Shown here piece by piece: positions 51,586 to 60,466 of a DNA stretch of 64,000 nucleotides. The translations under genes and the position numbers were made by a program. Each line of letters starts with the position of its first letter. Position 1 is the stretch's first letter. Under the pieces are notes generated by a model. That model was not told where the DNA came from and did no database searches. It saw only the letters and a program-made list of their open reading frames with translations. Source of the stretch: CAVRXQ01 sp963831155 (GTDB taxonomy: Bacteria; Actinomycetota; Acidimicrobiia; Acidimicrobiales; Bog-793); contig CAWHOY010000005.1 in the NCBI GenBank assembly GCA_963831155.1, positions 682,001 through 746,000 on the forward strand, read 5' to 3'.

Positions 51586-52230
51586 TCAATCGTGTGAGCG
51601 ACCTTCGGTAATGAGTTCGGCCTTCAGACGGGCAAACTCATCGTCGGTGATGACGCCGCGCCAGTGCAGGTTGGCGAGGTGTTCGATCTCGTCCGCGATC
51701 GACTCGCTCTGTGTTCCGCTCTGTGTGCTCGCCACCTGCTGCATGCCCTGGTGGTGGGCCTCTTCAATCGCTCGGTTGATGAGGCTCTGCGTGGCGGCGG
51801 GTTTCGGGATGTCGACAAACGGCTCGCGACCATTCGAGCCCGCCGACTCCACTTGCAGATCCCCCTTGCCGAGCAGGCGCGCGAACAAGCCCTGGGAGTA
51901 GTCGACGTTCTGCACGCTCGAGAGCGGAATCTCGATCCCGCGCCGATGAAAGACCCCTCTGCGGTAGATGACGCGCATCGACGTGACGATGAGATCGGTC
52001 GATCGCCAGGAGGCGAGCCGAACAAGAAAGCGCGCGACGACGATGAGCCCGATCCCGAGAAGCACCCACCCGAACCAGACCGGCGCGGAGCTCCACAGGA
52101 CGAAGCCGGCGCCCTCGGCGCACAGGACGACGGCGGTTACCAGCGACGGCAGGAGCAGCACCGACCAGTGTGCTCTTGTGTCGAGATAGACGTCCTCTCC
52201 ATCGTGGAGGTGTTTTGCCGCGTAAGGCAC
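51586..52230 (-). CDS. bPH2 and SHOCT domain membrane protein
   Basis: 214 residues. Two hydrophobic spans at about 22-70 are followed by a bacterial PH domain (STDLIVTSMRVIYRRGVFHRRGIEIPLSSVQNVDYSQG), then a short C-terminal SHOCT motif (IEHLANLHWRGVITDDEFARLKAEL). YdbS-like; function not established. The ATG start follows 18 bases after the ddl stop. Confidence 0.85.
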   Translation of the reverse strand: MPYAAKHLHDGEDVYLDTRAHWSVLLLPSLVTAVVLCAEGAGFVLWSSAPVWFGWVLLGIGLIVVARFLVRLASWRSTDLIVTSMRVIYRRGVFHRRGIEIPLSSVQNVDYSQGLFARLLGKGDLQVESAGSNGREPFVDIPKPAATQSLINRAIEEAHHQGMQQVASTQSGTQSESIADEIEHLANLHWRGVITDDEFARLKAELITEGRSHD

Positions 52231-52248
52231 AGGATGCGCCGAATCAAA

Positions 52249-53379
52249 TTAGGCGAGCTTTGCGGCGATGTTTCCCGCCTCGCGCAATACCGACCCGTCT
52301 GCTCCCTCGGACGAAAAAGTGATCGCTGGACGCTCAAACGCTTCATCGATCAGCTCCATCAGCAAGGACGAGAACGAAAGATGCGGGTCGACGAACAGAT
52401 GCCGTGAGAGCGAACCTGGGATCGTGTTGATCTCGTTGACGTACAGCCGCTCGCCGTCGGTGAGGAAATCAATGCGGTTGACGCCGCGGGCGCCGAGCAG
52501 CGCGGCCGCGTCGGTCGCGATCGACCGCAAATCGCGCTCGAGCGTGTCGGAGATCCGCGCCGGTAGCTCGCGGGGTGCACTCGCCATGCCTTCGCCCCCG
52601 GCGTATTTGTCCGCGTAGTCGAGGATCTCCGCCGTCTCGTCGCGCACCAGGGGTCGCTCGATCGCCGAAAGCGAAAACTTCGGGTACGTCTTCACCGCGA
52701 TTTGTACGTCAAACAGGTCGTCGCGGTACGGCTCGATCACTGCTCCCCGTCGCAGATGGACATTCGCCGCAAGGAGCGCCCGTCCGGTCGAGATGTCCTT
52801 CACGACGTCGATGCCGATCGAAGAGCCGCCAAAGCGCGGCTTCACGATGTAGGGGCCGGGAAAAGTCGGCTCGGGCGTCGAGGCGCTCAACGCCAGGCGT
52901 GGCAAGACCGGGATTCCGGCGGTCCCGAGCACACCAGCCGTCGCGAGCTTGTCCATGCCCAGCGCGGCCCCCGCCGCGGTCGGTCCTGTGTACCTGACGC
53001 CCGCGCAATCGAGGGCACCCTGTAAGGAACCGTCCTCACCGGGGCCGCCGTGACAGCAGACGAGCGCGACGTCGATCGCGAGCGGCTTGTGACGATTGGT
53101 CACGAGACCGCGACGCGAAACGAAACCTCCGGGCGAGGCGACGACAAGATCGAGCGGGCGCCGTCGTTCCGGGAGTCCATCGGCGAAGGCGCTTGCCTCG
53201 AGAGTCGGGGCCACCTCGAACCATGAACCGGTTTTCGTCCAGAACAAGGCGTGGACCTCGGCAAGCTTCGGCGAGTTGTGGAGGGCGCGCGCCGCCTGCA
53301 AACCGGTGAGCACCGAGACGTCGTGCTCTGGCGTTGGCCCACCGAACAGCACCGCCACGTTCGGAGAGGTCCTGCTCAC
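52249..53379 (-). CDS. ddl: D-alanine-D-alanine ligase
   Basis: 376 residues of the ATP-grasp type. GGPTPEHDVSV at the N-terminus, HGGPGEDGSLQG near 110, KPRFGGSSIGI near 186 and the metal site NEINTIPGS near 330 are all present. It makes the D-Ala-D-Ala dipeptide for peptidoglycan, the substrate of the MurF-like enzyme encoded just upstream. Confidence 0.94.
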   Translation of the reverse strand: MSRTSPNVAVLFGGPTPEHDVSVLTGLQAARALHNSPKLAEVHALFWTKTGSWFEVAPTLEASAFADGLPERRRPLDLVVASPGGFVSRRGLVTNRHKPLAIDVALVCCHGGPGEDGSLQGALDCAGVRYTGPTAAGAALGMDKLATAGVLGTAGIPVLPRLALSASTPEPTFPGPYIVKPRFGGSSIGIDVVKDISTGRALLAANVHLRRGAVIEPYRDDLFDVQIAVKTYPKFSLSAIERPLVRDETAEILDYADKYAGGEGMASAPRELPARISDTLERDLRSIATDAAALLGARGVNRIDFLTDGERLYVNEINTIPGSLSRHLFVDPHLSFSSLLMELIDEAFERPAITFSSEGADGSVLREAGNIAAKLA

Positions 53380-53452
53380 AGCCCAATCCTAGGCAGCGCC
53401 GGTCGTGATGAAGTCGAAAAGCCGGCTCGCCTTTGCGCTGCTGAAGCGGGAT

Positions 53453-55000
53453 TTATGGGTAGTGATCGGGGAGGTCGTTCTCGTACAAGACGGCGTCACC
53501 CGGCCCGAGATGAGCCCGCACCCAAGAGACGGCTTCCTCGCGAGTGGCGACCGCGACCGGCCCGGCACCGTCTCCGCCGGCGCCGGCGAGGAGCGCTCGA
53601 CGGTTTGTCCTGCCGACGATGACGAGTTGCGCGCCGGCGTTGGTGACTTCGGCCGCGAACTGGCGGTTCTGCTCGTGCTGGATCGCGCCGAGCTCGACCA
53701 TCCCCGGGGTGACGACGATGCGCCGACCGCCCGATCGGCCGTTGACGACGAGCGTGCGCAGTGCGAGCCGTGCTCCAGCCGGATTCGAGTTATAGGTGTC
53801 GTCGAGCACGATCACCCCGTTCGCCGACTCGTTCACCGTCAGGCGGTGCTCGACGGGATGCAGGGAGCGCAGACGGCCGACGAGCACTGCGGGGTCGATC
53901 CCGATCGCGCGCGCCAACCCGATCGCGCAGGCGACGTTCTCCCAGGCGACTGGTTTGCGAAGGTCGTGGTCGACGCGACCGATCGACCTGCCTTCGATGA
54001 TGATTTCGACGCTGCCCTCGTCGATGAGCAAAGCGACGTGGTTTGATGGCTCCGCCACAGAGCAGGCGATGACGCGTTTTCCCTCCTGTTCGAGCAAACC
54101 CGAGAGCGATGCGAGGCGCTCGTCGTCGACGTTGAGCACCGCAGTGCTCGCCGTCGCAAGGATCTCTCGTTTCGCGGCGAGCGTCCGATCGAGCGATCGG
54201 AACCGTTCGAGGTGGACGGGACCGATCGCGGTGATCGCTGCGATGCTCGGTCGGAGCCACCGGCACATCGCGGCGATCTCTCCCGGGCTATACGTCCCCA
54301 TCTCCGCGATGAACACTTCCGTGCCGGACGTCAGCGTCTCGTTCACCGTTCGCGCCAGTCCCGCTTGGTTGTTGAAGCTTCTTGGGCTGGCGACGACGAC
54401 CTTGGATCCCGAAAGCAGATGCTCGAGATATCGCTTCGTCGAGGTCTTTCCATACGACCCCGTGATGCCGACGACGAGCGGTCGGACGGTTTCGAGCCTT
54501 GCCTGTGCCGCTCGCACGTAGCGACGCGCGACGACTGCTTCGATCGGACGATCGCAGAGCAACGCCAGCTCCACCAGCAGGGGAACGCCGACGGCGCACG
54601 CGACGACCGCCGTGACCGCTCCGCGGACCCCGCTCATCGCAGAGACGATTCCGATGATCACGCCGGCGAGCACCGCTTCGATCGCGACGATCGTGCATAG
54701 GCGTCGGGTCCATGCCAGCGCGCCACTGCGACCGCGCAACCCCATACGGAACGGACCGAGGGTGATGATCACTGCCGACGCGAATCCGGCGGCAGGCTCA
54801 AAGGCGCTCGCTAGAACGCCGCCGAGGGCGATCGTCGCGATCGAGACGTCGAGAGGCCCCCGTGCCCACCAGCGCCCGACGAATCGGATTACCGAGCCGG
54901 CGAGATAGTGCTCGCGTTGTGCGACCCGCACCCAGCGGATCGTCGCGGCAACAGCCGCCGTGGCGCCGAGGGCGATTACCAACGCTTCGAGCGCGATCAT
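53453..55000 (-). CDS. Membrane-anchored MurF-like Mur ligase
   Basis: 515 residues. Unlike MurF, it begins with about 150 residues containing four or so hydrophobic spans. The ligase part has the P-loop GITGSYGKTST near 180, a FNNQAGLARTVNE segment, AEMGTYSPGEI near 240, and LDDTYNSNPAG near 400, the MurF-type order. It should add D-Ala-D-Ala to the UDP-MurNAc-tripeptide or a related precursor. The stop of the preceding hydrolase overlaps the ATG (ATGA), and ddl follows 73 bp later. Confidence 0.82.
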   Translation of the reverse strand: MIALEALVIALGATAAVAATIRWVRVAQREHYLAGSVIRFVGRWWARGPLDVSIATIALGGVLASAFEPAAGFASAVIITLGPFRMGLRGRSGALAWTRRLCTIVAIEAVLAGVIIGIVSAMSGVRGAVTAVVACAVGVPLLVELALLCDRPIEAVVARRYVRAAQARLETVRPLVVGITGSYGKTSTKRYLEHLLSGSKVVVASPRSFNNQAGLARTVNETLTSGTEVFIAEMGTYSPGEIAAMCRWLRPSIAAITAIGPVHLERFRSLDRTLAAKREILATASTAVLNVDDERLASLSGLLEQEGKRVIACSVAEPSNHVALLIDEGSVEIIIEGRSIGRVDHDLRKPVAWENVACAIGLARAIGIDPAVLVGRLRSLHPVEHRLTVNESANGVIVLDDTYNSNPAGARLALRTLVVNGRSGGRRIVVTPGMVELGAIQHEQNRQFAAEVTNAGAQLVIVGRTNRRALLAGAGGDGAGPVAVATREEAVSWVRAHLGPGDAVLYENDLPDHYP

Positions 55001-55734
55001 GGCTGCAGGCTCATCACGGCGTTGTAGATCGCGGCGGGCGCAGCGGTCGGAACGAAGTGGCCGACCCCGGGCAATTCCAGGAGGCGCCCGTCCTTCAAGA
55101 TTTCAAGCGCGGAGTGCGCGAGCGAGATTGGTGCCGCCGTGTCGTCTGTTCCCCAGACGAGCACAACCGGACACTCGATCGCGCGCAACGCATCCGTGTA
55201 ATCCTCCGCCAGCACCCGCACGAGCACCCCGCGCATCACTCCGGAGGCTTCCCGGTAATCGCGAGACCCGTATCGTTCTCGAGCGCGTTCGAGGCGCGCT
55301 TTGCTCACCAGACCGAGGTGGGCGAGTTCGTGCACAACCCGGTACCCGGTGGCCACGCGCGAGCCTTCTCCGCGCGCCGGCACAAACGGAACGCCGGTGA
55401 GCACGAGTCCGTCCACACGCCTTGGAGCAAGGCGCGCCAGCTCGACGGCGACCCCACCCCCGCGGGAGTGGCCGACGACGACAACGCGTTCGGCCATCTC
55501 CTCGAGGATCGGAGCGATCGCGGCGGCGTACTGCGCCGCTCCCCAAGCCTCGGTCGGCGGTGGTGATGCGCCGAATCCCGGAAGGTCGAGCGCGATCGCG
55601 TCGATCGCCGCGCCGCCGCTCGAGGCGCCAGAGAGTGCCTCGCGAAAATCCTCATGGGATCTCCCCCATCCGTGCAGCGCAAGGACGCGGGCAGGCGCGG
55701 TGCCGTAGGCCTCACCGAAGACGATGCCTCCCAT
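54997..55734 (-). CDS. Alpha/beta hydrolase
   Basis: About 245 residues. LALHGWGRSHEDF near residue 18 forms the oxyanion region; VVGHSRGGGVAVELA near 90 has the Ser nucleophile (GHSRG); the Asp is in WGTDDTA and the His in GVGHFVP near the end. ATG 55734 is preferred; an ATG at 55800 would abut the divergent helicase gene. Translationally coupled to the MurF-like gene, so perhaps envelope-related. Confidence 0.85.
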   Translation of the reverse strand: MGGIVFGEAYGTAPARVLALHGWGRSHEDFREALSGASSGGAAIDAIALDLPGFGASPPPTEAWGAAQYAAAIAPILEEMAERVVVVGHSRGGGVAVELARLAPRRVDGLVLTGVPFVPARGEGSRVATGYRVVHELAHLGLVSKARLERARERYGSRDYREASGVMRGVLVRVLAEDYTDALRAIECPVVLVWGTDDTAAPISLAHSALEILKDGRLLELPGVGHFVPTAAPAAIYNAVMSLQP

Positions 55735-55800
55735 GTAGGCACTGAGCACGACCGGACCATATCTGGGCTGAAAGTGCCTCTCGCTGGATCGGGAGTCCAT

Positions 55801-57621
55801 GTGACAGCGCCGCGATACGGTCCCCAGGTGCTCGGTGACGTCGACCAGGGGCGCATCCTCGCGGGTTGCGACGAGGAACAGTGCACGGCGATCACGTCGG
55901 ATGCCGCGCCGCTGCTCGTGGTCGCGGGCGCCGGGGCAGGAAAGACCCGCATCCTCACCCGCCGGATTGCCTGGAGGGTCGCAACCGGATCGGCCGCCGC
56001 GTCACACGTGCTGGCGCTGACCTTCACCCGTAAGGCCGCCGCCGAGCTGCGCGACCGACTCAAAGAGCTCGGTTTGCAGGTCGGGGTGACCGCAGGCACC
56101 TTCCACGCCGTTGCGCTCGCGCAGTTGCGCGAACGTGCGATCGACGACGGGCGTGAGCCTCCCCGGGTCCTCGACTCGAAGGTCCGCCTGCTCGGCAAGG
56201 TGATCCCCCCTGCGCCACCTCCCGCGTCCGACGGCCGGCGACTCCCCCGACGCGACCTCCTTGCTGCGGTGGCGACCGAGATCGAGTGGGCGAAGGCTCG
56301 AAGGATCGCGCCGAGCGATTACGCGACGGAAGCGCGTCATGCGGAACGGAAAATCCCGGTCGACGCGTCGCCGATCGCCGAGTGGTACGCGGCCTACGAC
56401 CAGCAAAAGGAGCGAGCGGGACTTGTCGACTTCGACGACCTTTTGGAGCGCGTCGCGCAGGAGATCCTCGACAACCCGGGCTTCGCCGCCGTCCAGCGGT
56501 GGCGGTTCCGTCACCTCTTCGTCGACGAATTGCAGGACGCGAACCCCGCACAGCTGCGACTGCTCGACGCGTGGCTCGGTGAACGCGAGGACCTCTTTGC
56601 CGTCGGCGACGCGAAGCAGGCGATCTACGGCTGGAACGGCGCCGATCCCTCGGCCGTGCTGGAGTTCCCGCGGCGGTACCCCGGCGCGACCGTGCTCGAG
56701 CTGTCGACGAACTATCGCTCGACTCCCCAGGTCGTGTCCGTTGCCTCTTCGGTGTTGCGCGACGCCGGTCAATCGCAAACAGCGGTGTCGAACGACGGAC
56801 CGACGCCGACTGTCACCGCCTATGACTCAGACCTAGAAGAAGCCTCCGGTATCGCAGCGGCGATCCGGCGACGACACGAGCCAGCACTTTCGTGGCGCCG
56901 ATTCGCGGTGCTCGCCCGCACGAACAGCCAGCTTGAAGCCTTCGAGCAAGCTTTCGACACGGCGGGGATTCCCCATCGAGGCTCGACACCGCTGCGCTGG
57001 GACAGGGGGCCCGAGTTCGTCGAGGTGATCGAGGGACTCGAGCGCGCAGGGGGCACCGACGCGTTCATGCGCTGGTTCAGCGAGCTCAAGGCTTCCGAAG
57101 GAAAAGAGCGCGCCCACGAATCGCGCGTCCGCTCGCGCCGGTCGGCGATCGTGCGTCTCGCAACCGATTACGCGGCCGTGGAGCCGCGTCCCACCCCGGA
57201 AGGGTTCCTGCGCTCACTCGATGACGCCTCGCGAGACGGCTCTTTCAATGTTGTCGAAGACGGCGTCGACCTGTTGACGTTTCACCGAGCGAAGGGTCTT
57301 GAATGGCCCGTCGTCTTTGTCACCGGGATCGAAGTCGGCCTGCTGCCGATCGCCCACGCCATTGCGCGACCGGCCATCGAGGAGGAACGGAGGTTGTTTT
57401 ACGTCGCGCTCAGCCGAGCGACGTCGGAGTTGCATTGCTCGTGGGCGCGCCAGCGCGCGTTCGCCGGTCGTACCCAGCCACGCGAACCTTCGCCGTTCCT
57501 CGACGCGGTGCTCGAAACCTGCGCCGACCTCGAACGCCAGAGCCGCATCGATGCCGCCAGCGCAAAGGAGCATCTCGCCAAGGTCCGCTCTGCCCTCGAA
57601 GCGGTTGCTCCTACGAGCTGA
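55801..57621 (+). CDS. UvrD/Rep-like ATP-dependent helicase
   Basis: 606 residues. Superfamily 1A motifs are in order: Q motif EEQCTAI, Walker A GAGAGKT near 44, TFTRKAAAEL (motif Ia), FVDELQDANPAQ (motif II), GDAKQAIYGWNGA (III), TNYRSTP (IV), FHRAKGLEW (V) and YVALSRA (VI). It is shorter than UvrD, without the extra C-terminal RuvB-like nuclease seen in AdnAB. Probably a DNA repair helicase. GTG 55801 starts next to the divergent hydrolase's upstream frame. Confidence 0.92.
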   Translation: MTAPRYGPQVLGDVDQGRILAGCDEEQCTAITSDAAPLLVVAGAGAGKTRILTRRIAWRVATGSAAASHVLALTFTRKAAAELRDRLKELGLQVGVTAGTFHAVALAQLRERAIDDGREPPRVLDSKVRLLGKVIPPAPPPASDGRRLPRRDLLAAVATEIEWAKARRIAPSDYATEARHAERKIPVDASPIAEWYAAYDQQKERAGLVDFDDLLERVAQEILDNPGFAAVQRWRFRHLFVDELQDANPAQLRLLDAWLGEREDLFAVGDAKQAIYGWNGADPSAVLEFPRRYPGATVLELSTNYRSTPQVVSVASSVLRDAGQSQTAVSNDGPTPTVTAYDSDLEEASGIAAAIRRRHEPALSWRRFAVLARTNSQLEAFEQAFDTAGIPHRGSTPLRWDRGPEFVEVIEGLERAGGTDAFMRWFSELKASEGKERAHESRVRSRRSAIVRLATDYAAVEPRPTPEGFLRSLDDASRDGSFNVVEDGVDLLTFHRAKGLEWPVVFVTGIEVGLLPIAHAIARPAIEEERRLFYVALSRATSELHCSWARQRAFAGRTQPREPSPFLDAVLETCADLERQSRIDAASAKEHLAKVRSALEAVAPTS

Positions 57622-57723
57622 ATTCCGTTGGCTCTTCATCGCGTGCAGACTGCGCCAATCCGTTTGACGACGGCAGCCGTTCTTTAAAAGAGCACGAATT
57701 CTTCGACGCACAGGGAGGGCCCC

Positions 57724-58251
57724 ATGCGGCTTCTGTCCGCGAATCGCCGTCACTTTCACCTGAGCCGTACCGGGATTGTCGGCACCCTCGGTTTGACAGC
57801 AGGAGTTTCGCTGCTCGCCACGTTTCCGGCAGCAGCCGCGACAACCCCGCATGTCGCGTCGGCGGAACACGCCGATTCCCACCACCACTCGCGCACGACG
57901 TCGTCGGTGATCGTGAAAGCGACGAAGCGAGGCAAACTCGGAACGATCCTCATCACCGCTTCTGGATACACCCTGTACCGCTTCACCCCCGACACCTCAA
58001 AGAAGCTCGCCTGCGTCGGCGCCTGCACATTGGCTTGGCCGCCTCTTGTATTGCCAAAGGGTGTGACGCACGCGACCGCTGGAAGCGGTGTCGAACAATC
58101 CCTGCTCGGCACCAGGAAGCGGGGGACATCCCTGCAGGTCACCTACAAGGGACTGCCGCTGTATCGCTACGCCGCGGACACAGCCCCCGGCCAGACGAAC
58201 GGCCAGGGCGTCGGCGGGACGTGGTTCGTCGTGAAGGCTTCGAGTTCTTGA
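57724..58251 (+). CDS. Exported COG4315-type repeat protein
   Basis: 175 residues. Signal peptide-like N-terminus (GIVGTLGLTAGVSLLATFPAAAA). Two copies of the secreted-repeat motif YxFxxD/YRYAAD, with CVGACTLAWPPL between, match the PF03640 repeat domain of lipoproteins of unknown function. No lipobox, so probably secreted or cell-wall linked. GGGAGGG lies a few bases before the ATG. Confidence 0.85.
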   Translation: MRLLSANRRHFHLSRTGIVGTLGLTAGVSLLATFPAAAATTPHVASAEHADSHHHSRTTSSVIVKATKRGKLGTILITASGYTLYRFTPDTSKKLACVGACTLAWPPLVLPKGVTHATAGSGVEQSLLGTRKRGTSLQVTYKGLPLYRYAADTAPGQTNGQGVGGTWFVVKASSS

Positions 58252-58341
58252 CGATTCCGGCGCCGTTCAGAGCGCCGCGTGGGCACGGGTAGCCTGTTGA
58301 CCGTGCTTCCCTCTTCTCCTTTCCGCCTTCAGCGCGTGCTG

Positions 58342-59049
58342 ATGCGCATCACGCTCAGCGCTGTGGTCGTCGTCGTTCTCGGTCTTGCGGTCCCCTCAGC
58401 CGGCGCCGCGTCCGCTCGGTCGTCGACCCCGACCGCGAAGGCGCTCATCAAAAAGACGCTCTCTTCGATGTCGAGTCAGACGAGCGTCCGCCTGACGATC
58501 ACCTCGACCGACAAGTCGACAAAGCAGAGCGAAACCGTCACAGAGGACGCCGGGCAGGCGAACGGGCTCGAGTCGATCGATTTCGGCGGAGCGATCGCGA
58601 ACGTCCGGCTGACTTCGAAAGCCGCGTATGTCTCTGGAAACGCCCTCGGACTCGAGAAGATCGTCGGGCTGTCCACCAAGGGTGCGAAGTCCGTCGGTGA
58701 CAAGTGGATCGTCGTGGACAAAGGTTCGACGCAATTCAAGAACATCGTCGCTGGCGGGACGATCGGACCGCTCACGAAGGCCTTGCTGCCGACGAGCTCG
58801 AAGTCCGTCGATGTGAAGAGCGACAGGTTGAACGGACACAACGTCTTCGCGATGACGTGGTCGCAGACGTCATCGGGCACGAAGATCGACCTGGCGCTGG
58901 ACATCGCCTCGAGTGGTGCGACGCTCCCGATCGAACTAACGGCCACTCAGAGCAGCTTCGTTTCGGTCACTCAGTTCGCGCACTGGGGTGAGCACATCTC
59001 CGTTCCAGTGCCAACGTCGACGATCGCCTACTCGAAGGTCCCGAGCTGA
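58342..59049 (+). CDS. Exported LppX/LprG-like protein
   Basis: About 235 residues. Signal peptide MRITLSAVVVVVLGLAVPSAGA; no lipobox Cys. The rest is rich in Ser, Thr and beta strands (VRLTITSTDKSTKQ, AAYVSGNALGLEK, DKWIVVDKGSTQFKNI), resembling LppX/LprG-type lipid-binding lipoproteins of Actinobacteria, but the resemblance is weak. In-frame GTGs at 58303 and 58279 could extend the N-terminus. Confidence 0.65.
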   Translation: MRITLSAVVVVVLGLAVPSAGAASARSSTPTAKALIKKTLSSMSSQTSVRLTITSTDKSTKQSETVTEDAGQANGLESIDFGGAIANVRLTSKAAYVSGNALGLEKIVGLSTKGAKSVGDKWIVVDKGSTQFKNIVAGGTIGPLTKALLPTSSKSVDVKSDRLNGHNVFAMTWSQTSSGTKIDLALDIASSGATLPIELTATQSSFVSVTQFAHWGEHISVPVPTSTIAYSKVPS

Positions 59050-59068
59050 TCTTGGCTCGCTGACCAGC

Positions 59069-60466
59069 TCAGTTCTCGAACTCTGGCGCGTTCTTCACCT
59101 CCGTCCAGCCGCCGGGCAGAAGGCGTTCGGCCAGCGGCGGTCCCCACGTACCGCGCGGATAGACGGTCGGCGCGTCGGCTTCGTCGAGGATCTCACCGAC
59201 GATCCGCCACTCTTGTTCGACCATGTCCTCGCGCGCGAAGTGGCGCTGGTCGCCTGAGAGCGCGTCCGAGACGACTCGTTCGTAGGCGTCCTCGGGGCGC
59301 CCGAGGGCGCGGCTCAGATCGACGCCGACGAGGATCTGTTTCGTCGCCTCCTTGGGCCCGGGCGCTTTCCCCAAAAGCTCGAAGGTCAACGCCGCCTGGG
59401 GTTGGATGTAGAAGCGGACGAGGTTTGGTTCCGGGCGTTCTCCTTCGGTCTTAGCGAATAGCAACGTCGGTGGTCGGCGCAGTTCGACAACGACTTCGAT
59501 CGCCGTCACCGGAAGGCACTTTCCGGCACGGATGACGAACGGGACATCTGCCCATCGCCAGTTGTCGATAGACAGCCGCACCGCCACGTAGGTCTCGGTA
59601 GTCGAGTTCTTCCGCACCCCCTCGACTCCGAGGTAGCCCTCGTACTGGCCGCGAACGCAGTCGGACGGCGAGATCGTTCGTACCGACTTCAAAAGGCGCA
59701 CCTGCTCATCTCTCAGCGCGTCGGCGCTGTCGGACACCGGCGGATCCATCGCGAGGTACGAAAGCAGCTGGAGGAGGTGGTTCTCCAATACGTCGCGGAT
59801 CGCTCCAACCGAGTCGTAGAACGATCCGCGGTCGGCGACGTCGAAGTCCTCGGCCATCGTGATCTGCACCGAGGCGACGTGCGCCCTGTTCCACAACGGC
59901 TCCAGCAGCGAGTTCGCGAAGCGGAACATCAGCAGATCCTCGATCGGCTCCTTGCCGAGGAAGTGATCGACGCGGAAGATCCGCGCTTCTGGGAAGTACT
60001 TGTGCAGATCCGCGTTGAGGGCGACCGCCGACGCGAGGTCGTGGCCGAAGGGCTTTTCGACGACGAGACGCGACTCCTGATTGAGGCCGACCTTGCCGAG
60101 CCCCTCGGCGACGGTGGCGAACAGCGACGGCGGCACGGCGAGGTAGTGGACGTAGTGAGCCGATGTGTCGCCCAGCTTTTTCGCGAGCGCGGCGAAGGTC
60201 TCGGGCTTTGAGTAGTCACCAGCGACGAGAGCGATCCTTTTCGCGAGGCGATCAAAGACCTCGTCGTCGACGGTGACCGACTCCGAGATCTCCTCGCGGA
60301 CCTTGTTGATCAGCCCTTTCTCATCGAGGTCCGTGAGCGCGACTCCGACGATCGGGACGTCGAGCACCTTTCGCTCCTCGAGGCGGTACAGCGCCGGCAA
60401 AAGGAGCTTCTTCGCGAGGTCGCCGGTGATGCCGAACAGCACGAAGGCCTTCGGTCGATCGCTCAT
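59069..60466 (-). CDS. zwf: Glucose-6-phosphate 1-dehydrogenase
   Basis: 465 residues. FGITGDLAKKLLLPAL is the NADP-binding loop near residue 11, EKPFGHDLASA near 135 the substrate-binding block and RVDHFLGKE near 165 the catalytic His region. It starts the oxidative pentose phosphate pathway. Its ATG overlaps the pgi stop (ATGA). Third gene of the gnd-pgi-zwf operon. Confidence 0.96.
   Translation of the reverse strand: MSDRPKAFVLFGITGDLAKKLLLPALYRLEERKVLDVPIVGVALTDLDEKGLINKVREEISESVTVDDEVFDRLAKRIALVAGDYSKPETFAALAKKLGDTSAHYVHYLAVPPSLFATVAEGLGKVGLNQESRLVVEKPFGHDLASAVALNADLHKYFPEARIFRVDHFLGKEPIEDLLMFRFANSLLEPLWNRAHVASVQITMAEDFDVADRGSFYDSVGAIRDVLENHLLQLLSYLAMDPPVSDSADALRDEQVRLLKSVRTISPSDCVRGQYEGYLGVEGVRKNSTTETYVAVRLSIDNWRWADVPFVIRAGKCLPVTAIEVVVELRRPPTLLFAKTEGERPEPNLVRFYIQPQAALTFELLGKAPGPKEATKQILVGVDLSRALGRPEDAYERVVSDALSGDQRHFAREDMVEQEWRIVGEILDEADAPTVYPRGTWGPPLAERLLPGGWTEVKNAPEFEN

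Noticed and set aside
59044..59072. Possible GAGCTG...CAGCTC hairpin between convergent genes
   Set aside because: Six-base stem with a long loop; too weak to call a terminator.
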